From NCBI GenBank assembly GCA_049325275.1, contig JBMOLU010000039.1, positions 5,299-69,298 of the forward strand: DNA of 64,000 nucleotides. The letters are read 5' to 3'. Each line of letters starts with the position of its first letter. Positions within the stretch are counted from its first letter, which is position 1. The notes under the pieces are model-generated. The model searched no databases. It was given only the letters and a program-made list of their open reading frames with translations, and was not told the DNA's origin. Source of the stretch: CAIQJJ01 sp049325275. GTDB taxonomy: Bacteria; Chloroflexota; Anaerolineae; Anaerolineales; UBA4823. The position numbers and the translations under genes were made by a program. Positions 8,123 through 16,157 of this stretch are shown here, one piece after another.

Positions 8123-8797
8123 GTGTTGAGAAGTATCAAGGAACTGCAAGGCTACACCATCGATGCTTCGGATGGGGAAATCGGCAAGCTGCACGAGTTT
8201 TTCTTCGACGATAACCGTTGGGAAATTCGTTATATGGTCGTCGATACGGGGAATTGGTTGAAGGGACGCCGGGTGCTGGTCGCTCCGCAGGCGTTCGGGC
8301 CGGTCGATCGGGGTGCACAGCGCCTGCCGGTGACTTTGAGTCGGGCGCAGGTCGAACAAAGCCCACCCGTCGAAGCCGATAAACCCCTTTCACGCCGCCT
8401 GGAAGATGCACTGCTGGCATATTATGAATGGCACCAGCCCCACAAAACGGGCGCGCGCGAGCGAGTCGACACCGATTTGCGTAGCACGCGCGAAGTCATC
8501 GGTTACCACATTCAGGCCCGCAACGGCGAAATCGGCCACCTCGACGACATGATTGTGGAGGAGAAGGGGTGGCTGATCCGTTACCTCATCATCGACACGC
8601 GCAACTGGCTGCCGGGCAAGAAGGTGCTCCTGCCGCCGGCATGGGCCGAAGCCATCCGCTGGGCCGAAAGAAAAGTGCTGATCGATCTCAAGCGCGAGAC
8701 CATCGAACACTCGCCCGAGTTCGACCCCGACCAACCGCTCGATCGCGACTACGAGGTGCGTTTTTATGACTACTACGATCGCCCGAAGTATTGGTAG
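8123..8797 (+). CDS. Tandem PRC-barrel protein
   Basis: The start is GTG 8123, chosen because AAGGAGG lies at 8108-8114 and the product begins MLRSIKELQGYTIDASDGEIGKL, the normal beginning of this family. The 224-residue protein repeats the PRC unit twice (residues about 1-75 and 118-195), each with DGEIG or NGEIG, RYMVVDT/RYLIIDT and NWL-x-GR/GK-V-L. The N-terminus of each half begins with S-I/T-x-x-(L/V)-x-GY. It probably forms a two-barrel scaffold. It is 90 bases after the other PRC-barrel gene. Confidence 0.85.
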   Translation: MLRSIKELQGYTIDASDGEIGKLHEFFFDDNRWEIRYMVVDTGNWLKGRRVLVAPQAFGPVDRGAQRLPVTLSRAQVEQSPPVEADKPLSRRLEDALLAYYEWHQPHKTGARERVDTDLRSTREVIGYHIQARNGEIGHLDDMIVEEKGWLIRYLIIDTRNWLPGKKVLLPPAWAEAIRWAERKVLIDLKRETIEHSPEFDPDQPLDRDYEVRFYDYYDRPKYW

Positions 8798-9635
8798 GGG
8801 GCTGGCGTGGGCCGTCGTCGTCTTTCTGCTTGCTGCATGTGGGCTGGTAGATGAGACGCCGGATACCCTGTTGTTGATCACCGAAACGCCTGCGCCCTAT
8901 CCGCCACCGACCTCGACGCCGCTGTCTGAAACGCAGCCTACCGTCTCCATTTCGCCGCTGAGCGGCCCACCGGGGACCAGCCTGCGTGTATCGGCGTATA
9001 ATTTTCCCCCCGATACGGCGGTGGATATCGGCGTGGGGCGGGTAGACTCGGAGTACGACGTCGTTGCCGCGGCCCGCACCGGCGCCAACGGCAACCTGGA
9101 GACCGGAATCGTGCTGCCGGCGTTTGTTACGCCGCAGGATCGCTGGGTCGTGGTGGTGGCTGCGGTGGCGGCGCGCGTCAAGGCTGTTTCCGCCGAATTC
9201 ACGGTTACCGAAGAAACACCCCCGGCGGCGACAATGGCGGGGCCGGTTTCACGCGCCGAGATTTACCTGATCGCCGTCGGCGATAACGGCCAGGCGGGCA
9301 AGAAGATCGGCTGCGATGACAGTGTCGTTCCGGTCGAGGTGGTTTTCGAGCCGCCTACCGATACCCCGCTCCCGGCGGCCCTCGAAGAACTGCTGGCGCT
9401 GGACGGCCAGTACTACGGCCAGTCCGGCTTATATAACGTCTTCTACCAGTCCGATCTGGCCGTGGAGAGCGCCCAGATCAAAAACGGTGAAGCCATCATC
9501 CGCCTGGCGGGTACGCTGCGCCTTGGGGGGGTATGCGACGATCCGCGCCTGCGCGCCCAGTTGGAAGAAACGGCGCTTCAATTCCCCGGCGTTCAAGATG
9601 TTGCCATCTTTATCAACGGCGAGCCATTGGAATAG
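8766..9635 (+). CDS. Lipoprotein with C-terminal GerMN domain
   Basis: The 289-residue frame overlaps the end of the PRC gene by 32 bases. Residues about 12-25 form a lipoprotein signal ending in LLAAC, followed by a Thr/Pro-rich linker. An Ig-like region follows (PTVSISPLSGPPGTSLRVSAYNFPPDTAVDIGVG). The last 90 residues (ALEELLAL...SGLYNVF...LAVESAQIKNGEAIIRLAG...FPGVQDVAIFINGEPLE) are a GerMN domain. In other bacteria GerMN is found in spore-germination and envelope lipoproteins; here it is simply an extracytoplasmic protein of unknown role. Confidence 0.82.
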   Translation: MTTTIARSIGRGLAWAVVVFLLAACGLVDETPDTLLLITETPAPYPPPTSTPLSETQPTVSISPLSGPPGTSLRVSAYNFPPDTAVDIGVGRVDSEYDVVAAARTGANGNLETGIVLPAFVTPQDRWVVVVAAVAARVKAVSAEFTVTEETPPAATMAGPVSRAEIYLIAVGDNGQAGKKIGCDDSVVPVEVVFEPPTDTPLPAALEELLALDGQYYGQSGLYNVFYQSDLAVESAQIKNGEAIIRLAGTLRLGGVCDDPRLRAQLEETALQFPGVQDVAIFINGEPLE

Positions 9636-9746
9636 CCCGTTTCTCCGTCCGGCGGCTGCCTTGATGCGTAAGTGCCCGCCGCGGCGGAAGCGGCGCTGCA
9701 TCCTGGTGCAGCCGGCAACGATAGATGTTGCAGGAGGAAAGCTGAT

Positions 9747-10169
9747 ATGACAACCCATTCATACATTGTCGTCGATGGCGCCAACGTTGCCTACGCCGAG
9801 GTTTCTCACGACGGGAAACCCAAGGTCTCCAACCTGGTGGCCGTCCGGCGCACCCTGGAAGCCCGGGGCTATCGACCGATCTTCATTATCGATGCCAGCC
9901 TGCGCCACGATATCGACGATCCAAAGCAATTGGAGGCCCTGATCGACGCGCAGGTGATCCGCCAGGCGCCCGCCGGCACCGATGCCGATTACTTTGTTTT
10001 GGAAACTGCCGATGAAATGGAAGCGTGCGTTGTTTCGAACGACGAGTTCACCCGGCACCGGGGGCGTTATCCCTGGATCGACGAACGGCGCATCCCCTTG
10101 ATGCTGATCAAGGGACGCGTCGAGTTGTATGAACGCGACTTCGAGAAAAGCCACGAGCAGGGCCATTGA
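9747..10169 (+). CDS. NYN/PIN-like ribonuclease domain protein
   Basis: The chosen ATG 9747 has CAGGAGGAAA just upstream. The 140-residue protein begins SYIVVDGANVAY and continues with RPIFIIDASLRHDIDD, DADYFVLETA and ACVVSNDEFTRH. These acidic residues at strand ends match the metal-binding set of NYN (Zc3h12a-like) nucleases. It is likely a small cytosolic RNase. It is not in an obvious toxin-antitoxin pair, since no small partner gene overlaps it. Confidence 0.78.
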   Translation: MTTHSYIVVDGANVAYAEVSHDGKPKVSNLVAVRRTLEARGYRPIFIIDASLRHDIDDPKQLEALIDAQVIRQAPAGTDADYFVLETADEMEACVVSNDEFTRHRGRYPWIDERRIPLMLIKGRVELYERDFEKSHEQGH

Positions 10170-10173
10170 AGCT

Positions 10174-10249
10174 GCTGTCCCCGGCATTGGCCGCTGTCCC
10201 CGGCATTGGCCGCTGTCCCCGGCATTGGCCGCTGTCCCCGGCATTGGCC
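10174..10249. repeat. Four perfect 19-bp tandem repeats
   Basis: The unit GCTGTCCCCGGCATTGGCC is repeated four times without a mismatch between the NYN nuclease stop and the start of the efflux gene. There are no spacers, so it is not CRISPR. It is a minisatellite that may vary in copy number and lies where the leader of the efflux gene would be. Confidence 0.95.
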
Positions 10250-10270
10250 GGAACGCCGTAGCTCCCCAAG

Positions 10271-11893
10271 ATGCTTATGAAAAAAAGCGCACGTTCGACC
10301 CTGATTGCCGCGATCTTTGCCTCCGGCATCATCTTTCTCGACAGCAGCATTGTCAAGATTGCCTTGCCGGCCATCGACGCCCGGCTCGATGCCGGTTTGG
10401 CCGGCTTGCAATGGATCGTCAATGCATACGTGCTGGCCCTCGCCTCTTTGTTGCTCCTCGGCGGGGCCTTGGGCGATCGTTACGGGCGGCGGCGCATGAT
10501 GATTGTGGGCCTGATCGGTTTCGGCGCCGCTTCGATCGCCTGCGGGCTGGCGCCTTCCACGGCGTGGCTGATCGCCGCACGCGCCGGACAGGGCGCGGCC
10601 GGGGCGTTGGTTCGTCCCGGGTCGCTTGCCTTGCTGCGGGCCAATTTTGGCGAGGGTGAAGCGCGCGGTACAGCCATCGGCCGCTGGGCGGGATGGGCCG
10701 GCGTTGCCACATTGATCGGCCCCGTGCTGGGCGGCTGGCTGGTGGGAGGGTTCTCCTGGCGCTGGATCTTTTTCGTCAACCTGCCGCCGGTGGCGCTGAC
10801 GATCTGGATGCTGGCAAAGTACGTGCCCGAAAGCCAGGCGCCCCCCGAAAAAGCGCGTGCCGTCGACTGGCCCGGCACTCTGTTGGCGACCTGTGGCCTG
10901 GCCGGCCTCACCTACGGGCTGATCGAAGGGCCCCTGAGCGGTTGGGGGGGCGCCGGTGTGCTCACCGGCCTGATCGGCGGCGTGCTGGCATTGGCTGCTT
11001 TCATCTTCATCGAAAGCCGGGCCACAGCGCCCATGTTGCCGCTGCATCTCTTCCGCTCGCGTAATTTTTCGATCGCCAACGTGAGCATCCTGGGCGTTTA
11101 CTTTGCCGTTTACGGCACGACGTTTTTTCTCGTCATTTACCTGCAAAACGTGATGGGCTATTCGGCCTTGCAAGCCGGATTGGTACTGGTGCCGATTGCC
11201 CTGCTGATGATCGTCTTTTCGCCTGTCTTCGGCAGGTTGGCTGCCCGTACCGGCCCGCGCCTCTGGATTAGCCTCGGCCCGCTTGCCATGGCGCTTGGCC
11301 TGATCCTGTTTGCCCGCCTCCAGCCACACTCAAATTTCTACACACACTTGCTGCCGGCTGTTCTGGTTTTCGGCCTGGGAAAGGCCAGCACGATTGCGCC
11401 GCTCAACGATACAGTGCTCTCGACCGTCCCTGATCGCTACGCCGGTGTGGCGTCGGCGGTTGCCAACGCCGTATCCAGGGCCGGTGTCTTGCTGGCCGTG
11501 GCCCTGTTGGGGGGGATTGTCGCAACCACGTACCGCCGTAGCCTCGCCCAACGGACCGCGGGCATGGCCTTGTCTGCCGGCCAGGTGCGGGCGCTCGAAG
11601 CGTCGGCGTCCGATCTGACCGGCACCTTGGACGTGAGTGCATTCCCACCCAGGGTGGGGCGGGCCATCAACCAGGCGTATACGCAGGCGCTGCACCGGGC
11701 GATGACGGCCAGCGCGGCTGTGGCAGCCGCCGGCGGCCTGGCGGCGGCCCTTTGGATACGGAATCCGGCAAGATGCGTCGAACAGCAAGCCAGGACGGCC
11801 CAACGGGAGGCGCCTCCTGCACTTCCGGCGGGAAGGCGTACAAACAGACTGCCGCGCAGCAGATGTCCGAAAGAAGAAACGGAATATTCGTAG
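10271..11893 (+). CDS. MFS transporter, DHA2 (EmrB/QacA, 14-helix) family
   Basis: The 540-residue protein is predominantly hydrophobic with about 14 helices. It shows the family motifs: LDSSIVKIALPAI in helix 1, LGDRYGRRRMM (motif A) after helix 2, and RAGQGAAGALVRPGSLALL plus GPVLGGWLVGGFSWRWIFFVNLP (motif C region). Such proteins export drugs or dyes by proton antiport. The C-terminal 35 residues are charged and atypical. ATG 10277 is an alternative start. The nearby 19-bp repeats may affect expression. Confidence 0.9.
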   Translation: MLMKKSARSTLIAAIFASGIIFLDSSIVKIALPAIDARLDAGLAGLQWIVNAYVLALASLLLLGGALGDRYGRRRMMIVGLIGFGAASIACGLAPSTAWLIAARAGQGAAGALVRPGSLALLRANFGEGEARGTAIGRWAGWAGVATLIGPVLGGWLVGGFSWRWIFFVNLPPVALTIWMLAKYVPESQAPPEKARAVDWPGTLLATCGLAGLTYGLIEGPLSGWGGAGVLTGLIGGVLALAAFIFIESRATAPMLPLHLFRSRNFSIANVSILGVYFAVYGTTFFLVIYLQNVMGYSALQAGLVLVPIALLMIVFSPVFGRLAARTGPRLWISLGPLAMALGLILFARLQPHSNFYTHLLPAVLVFGLGKASTIAPLNDTVLSTVPDRYAGVASAVANAVSRAGVLLAVALLGGIVATTYRRSLAQRTAGMALSAGQVRALEASASDLTGTLDVSAFPPRVGRAINQAYTQALHRAMTASAAVAAAGGLAAALWIRNPARCVEQQARTAQREAPPALPAGRRTNRLPRSRCPKEETEYS

Positions 11894-11910
11894 TGCAGAG
11901 GAAAGGTAGT

Positions 11911-12813
11911 ATGGAAAAAAGGAAACTTGGAAACACCGATTTAACCGTCAGCCGGTTGGGGATGGGGCTTTCCGAATTGGGCAGCCTGGCGCTCGAAGAC
12001 GTACATACGGCCGGGCGAATCCTTAATGAAGCGCTTGACAACGGAATTGATTTTTTCGATACGGCGGCCTGTTATGGCAACAGCGAAGAACTGGTCGGCC
12101 GCACGCTTGCCGGGCGCCGCAACGAGTTCGTCCTTTCGACCAAGGCCGGGCACGCCGGCGGCGATCTGGCCGGCCCGTCGTGGACGGCAGAGACCGTGCG
12201 CGCCAGCATCGACCGCAGCCTGAAACGCCTGCGCACCGACCGGCTGGACATCGTTCACCTGCACTCGTGCGGCGTCGAAATTTTGGCGCGTGGGGACGTG
12301 ATCGGTGCGCTGCAAGACGCCAGGCAGGCCGGCAAAATCCGCTATATCGGCTACAGCGGCGACAACGAGCCGGCGCGTTGGGCCGTCGACAGCGGTTTGT
12401 TCGATACGCTCCAGACCAGTTACAACCTGGTCGATCAACGCGCCGGTGAACGCCTGTTCCCGCGGGCGCAAGAATTGGGCTTGGGCATCATCGCCAAGCG
12501 CCCGATCGCCAATGCTGCCTGGGGCGCACCGGCGAGTCCCAGCGGGTACGCCGCCGAATACCATCGCCGGGCACAGGTCATGGCCGGCGGCGACGCCTTG
12601 CCCGGCGCTCCCGATGACGATATTCTGTTGGCACTGGGCTTTACACTCGATCACGAAGCCGTCGACACGGCCATCGTCGGCACGACCAACCCGGATCATT
12701 TGAAAGCCAACATCAGCATGGTCGAAGAAAAGCTGCCCCTGCCCCGCGAAACCGTCATGGCGCTCTACTCGCGTTTCGATCGGCTGGACGCAAATTGGGC
12801 CCAGCAGGGATAG
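11911..12813 (+). CDS. Aldo/keto reductase family oxidoreductase
   Basis: ATG 11911, with AGAGGAAAGG upstream, starts a 300-residue (beta/alpha)8 reductase: MEKRKLGNTDLTVSRLGMGL, then FFDTAACYGNSEELVG (catalytic Asp and Tyr), STKAG (catalytic Lys), HLHSCG (His), and the C-terminal TAIVGTTNPDHLKANI contacting NADPH phosphate. The substrate is unknown. It lies 50 bases upstream of the phosphoglycerate kinase gene and may share its transcript. Confidence 0.9.
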   Translation: MEKRKLGNTDLTVSRLGMGLSELGSLALEDVHTAGRILNEALDNGIDFFDTAACYGNSEELVGRTLAGRRNEFVLSTKAGHAGGDLAGPSWTAETVRASIDRSLKRLRTDRLDIVHLHSCGVEILARGDVIGALQDARQAGKIRYIGYSGDNEPARWAVDSGLFDTLQTSYNLVDQRAGERLFPRAQELGLGIIAKRPIANAAWGAPASPSGYAAEYHRRAQVMAGGDALPGAPDDDILLALGFTLDHEAVDTAIVGTTNPDHLKANISMVEEKLPLPRETVMALYSRFDRLDANWAQQG

Positions 12814-12863
12814 GGCACGGTGAGCGCAGAGACAGCGCCGCACAACCGTTCACAGGAGGCAAA

Positions 12864-14042
12864 GTGAAGCAAACCGTTCGCGATATCGGCCTGGCCGGCA
12901 AGCGCATTTTGATGCGTGTCGACTTCAACGTTCCGCTGGCAGACGGGCGGGTGGCCGACGATTTCCGCATCCGCGCCAGCCTGCCGACCATCCACTACAT
13001 TCTCGAGCAGGGCGCCGCCCTGGTGCTTTGCTCGCACCTCGGCCGCCCAAAGGGCGATGTGGTGGAAGCGCTGCGCCTCGACCCCGTTGCCCGCAGGCTC
13101 TCCGAACTGCTCGAAAGGGAGGTGCAGAAAGCCGAAGACTGTGTCGGCAAAGCGGCCAACGACCTGGCCCAGGCGCTTCAACCGGGCGGCGTGCTGCTGC
13201 TGGAAAACACCCGCTTCCATGCCGGAGAAAAGCGCAACGACCTCCTGTTCGCGCAGCGCCTGGCTGATATGGGCCAGCTCTTCATCAACGATGCTTTCGC
13301 CGCCGCACACCGCGCCCACGCTTCGACGGTCGGGGTGACGCACTACCTGCCGGCGGCGGCCGGGCTGCTGATGGCGAAAGAAGTGGACATCCTCGGCCGG
13401 GTGCGCACGGACCCCGCCGAACCGTTGGTGATGGTATTCGGCGGCGCCAAGATCGGCGACAAACTCGCAGTGCTCGAACGCTTCTTCGAGCGCCTGGATG
13501 CCGTTTTGCTGTGCGGTGGCATGGCCAATACCTTCCTGAAGGCCAGCGGTGCAGATGTGGGGGCGTCCTTGATCGATGAAGACAGCCTGGAGGCTGCCGG
13601 GCGCCTGCTGGCGCGCGCTGCCGGCCGGTTCGTGCTGCCCCAGGACGTTGTGGTTGCGGAGGCGAAGGATGCCCAAGCAGAACGCCGCACCGTTTCCTTG
13701 TCCGAGTCCGAGGTTCCCGACGGTTGGATGATCCTGGACATCGGCCCGCAGACGCTGGAAAGTTTCTCGCAGCGCCTCAGCGGTGCAAAAACCGTGCTGT
13801 GGAACGGCCCACCCGGCGTCTTCGAACTGCCGCCCTTTGCCGCCGGCACGCAGGCCCTGGCCCGTATGATTGCCGGCCTGGACGCAGAAACGATCAGCGG
13901 CGGCGGCGAGACGGCGGCCGCCATTCGGCAGGCCGGCCTGGCTTCACAAATGACGCACGTTTCGACCGGCGGCGGCGCATTCCTGGCCTTCATGGCCGGG
14001 CAGGCCCTGCCCGCCCTCGCCGCCCTGAAGGATGATGGGTGA
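12864..14042 (+). CDS. pgk: Phosphoglycerate kinase
   Basis: The start is GTG 12864, four bases after AGGAGG, giving 392 residues and the normal N-terminus VRDIGLAGKRILMRVDFNVPL. Family signatures are present: the substrate-binding RVDFNVPLADG, SHLGRPKGD, ENTRFHAGEKRND, the hinge region FGGAKIGDKL, and the C-terminal STGGGAFL. It converts 1,3-bisphosphoglycerate and ADP to 3-phosphoglycerate and ATP in the cytosol. Twelve bases separate it from pdhA, so glycolytic ATP formation and pyruvate oxidation may be co-expressed. Confidence 0.96.
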   Translation: MKQTVRDIGLAGKRILMRVDFNVPLADGRVADDFRIRASLPTIHYILEQGAALVLCSHLGRPKGDVVEALRLDPVARRLSELLEREVQKAEDCVGKAANDLAQALQPGGVLLLENTRFHAGEKRNDLLFAQRLADMGQLFINDAFAAAHRAHASTVGVTHYLPAAAGLLMAKEVDILGRVRTDPAEPLVMVFGGAKIGDKLAVLERFFERLDAVLLCGGMANTFLKASGADVGASLIDEDSLEAAGRLLARAAGRFVLPQDVVVAEAKDAQAERRTVSLSESEVPDGWMILDIGPQTLESFSQRLSGAKTVLWNGPPGVFELPPFAAGTQALARMIAGLDAETISGGGETAAAIRQAGLASQMTHVSTGGGAFLAFMAGQALPALAALKDDG

Positions 14043-14054
14043 AAGGAGAAAAAG

Positions 14055-15158
14055 ATGCCCAAGGAAACGATCGAAATCCCCTACCAGGTGACATTCCTGT
14101 CGATTTTGGACGAGCAAGGCCAGGTGGACGAAGAGCTGGCGCCGGATATCCCCGACGAACTGCTCCTTAAAATGTACCGCGTGATGCTGCTCGCCCGCCG
14201 TTTCGACGAACGTATGCTCAACCTGCAACGCCAGGGCCGGATCGGTACCTTTGCACCGGTAAAAGGCCAGGAAGCCTCTCAAATCGGTTCGGCGGCGGCT
14301 TTACAGCAGGCCGACTGGCTGGTGCCTTCTTACCGGGACCAGGCAGCCAGCATCTATCACGGCCAGAGTCTGGAAAGTTATCTTCTCGTCTACGGTGGTT
14401 ACTATCAAGGCAACCGCCTGACGGAGGAAGTTCGCAACCTCCCCGTGGCCGTGCCGGTCGGTACGCAAACGTTGCATGCAGCCGGCCTGGCCTATGCCGC
14501 CCGCTCGCGTGGCGACGATCAGGTCGTGATGGTCTATTTTGGCGATGGTGCAACCTCCCAGGGTGATTTTCATGAAGCGATGAACTTTGCCGGGGTTTTC
14601 CAAATCCCGCTCGTTTTCATTTGCCAGAACAACCAGTATGCCATTTCCATTCCGCGGGAGCGTCAGACACATGCTAAGACGCTGGCCCAGAAGGCGCTCG
14701 CTTACGGCCTGCCAGGCGTCCAGGTGGATGGTAACGACGTGCTTGCCGTTTACGTCGCTGCACAGGAAGCCGTTGCGCGTGCCCGTGCCGGTGATGGCGC
14801 CACGTTGATCGAGTGCCTGACGTACCGCCTTTCCCTGCACACGACCGCCGACGATCCCACGCGCTACCGTTCTGAAGAAGAAGTGCGGGCATGGGAAAAG
14901 CGTGACCCGCTACCGCGCTTTCGGTCCTATCTGAAAGGGAAGGGCCTGCTGTCGGATGAAAAAATCGAGGCGGTAGAAAAAGATGTGCGCAAAGAGATCG
15001 ATACAACCGTTGAGCAAGCTGAGGCGCGCATGAACGAACTGCAAAACGAGGCCCTGTCGATGTTCGACCATATCTATGCCGAACTGCCACCTTACCTGGC
15101 CGAACAACGCCGCTCGCTCGAGGAAGCGTTGGCCGCCGAGAAAAACGCGGAGGTGTAA
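14055..15158 (+). CDS. pdhA: Pyruvate dehydrogenase E1 component, alpha subunit
   Basis: The 367-residue protein contains the thiamine-diphosphate motif GDGATSQGDFHEAMNFAG...PLVFICQNNQYAIS and the N-terminal substrate region RRFDERMLNLQRQGRIGTFAPVKGQEASQIG. With the beta subunit it decarboxylates pyruvate and acetylates the lipoyl group of E2. An adjacent gene order of E1 alpha, E1 beta, E2, E3 makes the complex complete. A branched-chain 2-oxoacid dehydrogenase cannot be excluded from sequence alone, though proximity to pgk favours pyruvate. Confidence 0.92.
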   Translation: MPKETIEIPYQVTFLSILDEQGQVDEELAPDIPDELLLKMYRVMLLARRFDERMLNLQRQGRIGTFAPVKGQEASQIGSAAALQQADWLVPSYRDQAASIYHGQSLESYLLVYGGYYQGNRLTEEVRNLPVAVPVGTQTLHAAGLAYAARSRGDDQVVMVYFGDGATSQGDFHEAMNFAGVFQIPLVFICQNNQYAISIPRERQTHAKTLAQKALAYGLPGVQVDGNDVLAVYVAAQEAVARARAGDGATLIECLTYRLSLHTTADDPTRYRSEEEVRAWEKRDPLPRFRSYLKGKGLLSDEKIEAVEKDVRKEIDTTVEQAEARMNELQNEALSMFDHIYAELPPYLAEQRRSLEEALAAEKNAEV

Positions 15159-15159
15159 T

Positions 15160-16140
15160 GTGCCGAAAATGACCATGGTAGAAGCGCTCAACCTGGCCCT
15201 GCGCCAGGAAATGGAAAAAGACGACCGCGTGATGGTCTTGGGGGAAGACGTGGCCGTCGATGGTGGCGTTTTTCGGGTCACCGAAGGGCTGCTGGACCGG
15301 TTTGGCGAGCAGCGCGTGATCGATACGCCGTTGGCAGAGTCGGCCATCGTCGGCGTTTCCATCGGCATGGCCGTCTACGGCTTGAGGCCGGTTTGTGAAG
15401 TCCAGTTTTCCGGTTTTTCGTACTTCGCCATGCACCAGATCGAATCGCATGCCGCTCGTATGCGCTGGCGCTCGCGCGGCGCTTATCACGTGCCGCTGGT
15501 GCTGCGTACCCCTTATGGCGCCGGAATCCATGCGCTCGAACACCATTCCGAAAGCCGCGAAGCCTACTACGCACACACCCCGGGCCTGAAAATGGTCATT
15601 CCCTCCGGGCCGCGCAACGCGCGCGCCTTGCTGCTTAGCGCGATGCGCGACCCCGACCCGGTGATCTTTTTCGAAGCCAAGGCGCTTTACCGCGCCTTTC
15701 GTGAGGAAGTGCCGGAAGCGGAAGAAACCCTTCCGCTGGGGAAGGCGCAAGTCGTGCAGGAAGGCGACGACATCACCCTCGTCACGTATGGCGCCATGTT
15801 GCAGCCCGTGTTACAAGCGGCCAGGACCCTGCAAGAGGAAGACGGTGTGCGGGCTGAGGTGATCGACCTGCTGACGCTTTCTCCTTTGGATGACGAAACC
15901 TTCGCCGGTTCGGCGCGCAAAACCGGGCGCGTGGTCGTCGTTCATGAAGCCCCGCGCAGCTTTGGCGCTGCCGCCGAGATTACCGCCCGCCTGGTGGAAA
16001 AGTCGTTCTGGTATCTCGAGGCGCCGGTGAAACGCGTCACCGGTTTCGACGTGATCGTGCCCATGTTCGCCTACGAAGATGCCTATCTGCCGGACGCCGG
16101 CCGGATCGTCCGGGCGGCTCGCGAAAGCCTGAACGTTTGA
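15160..16140 (+). CDS. pdhB: Pyruvate dehydrogenase E1 component, beta subunit
   Basis: The GTG at 15160 lies one base after the pdhA stop with GGAGG at 15149-15153, so translation is probably coupled. The 326-residue product begins PKMTMVEALNLALRQEMEKDDRVMVLGEDV and has the transketolase central region (GMAVYGLRPVCEVQFSGFSYFAMHQIESHAARMRWRSRG) and C-terminal domain (VVVHEAPRSFGAAAEITARL). The usual catalytic and cofactor positions (GEDV, the His in HHSES) are present. Confidence 0.93.
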   Translation: MPKMTMVEALNLALRQEMEKDDRVMVLGEDVAVDGGVFRVTEGLLDRFGEQRVIDTPLAESAIVGVSIGMAVYGLRPVCEVQFSGFSYFAMHQIESHAARMRWRSRGAYHVPLVLRTPYGAGIHALEHHSESREAYYAHTPGLKMVIPSGPRNARALLLSAMRDPDPVIFFEAKALYRAFREEVPEAEETLPLGKAQVVQEGDDITLVTYGAMLQPVLQAARTLQEEDGVRAEVIDLLTLSPLDDETFAGSARKTGRVVVVHEAPRSFGAAAEITARLVEKSFWYLEAPVKRVTGFDVIVPMFAYEDAYLPDAGRIVRAARESLNV

Positions 16141-16157
16141 AAAAAGGAGAGACCCAC

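Noticed and set aside
10174..10249. Possible CRISPR array
   Set aside because: The 19-bp units are contiguous with no spacers, and no cas genes are in the window.
10067..11329. 420-codon minus-strand frame
   Set aside because: It is antisense to the DHA2 efflux gene, which has unmistakable MFS motifs. The translation is His/Gln/Arg-rich with no domain.
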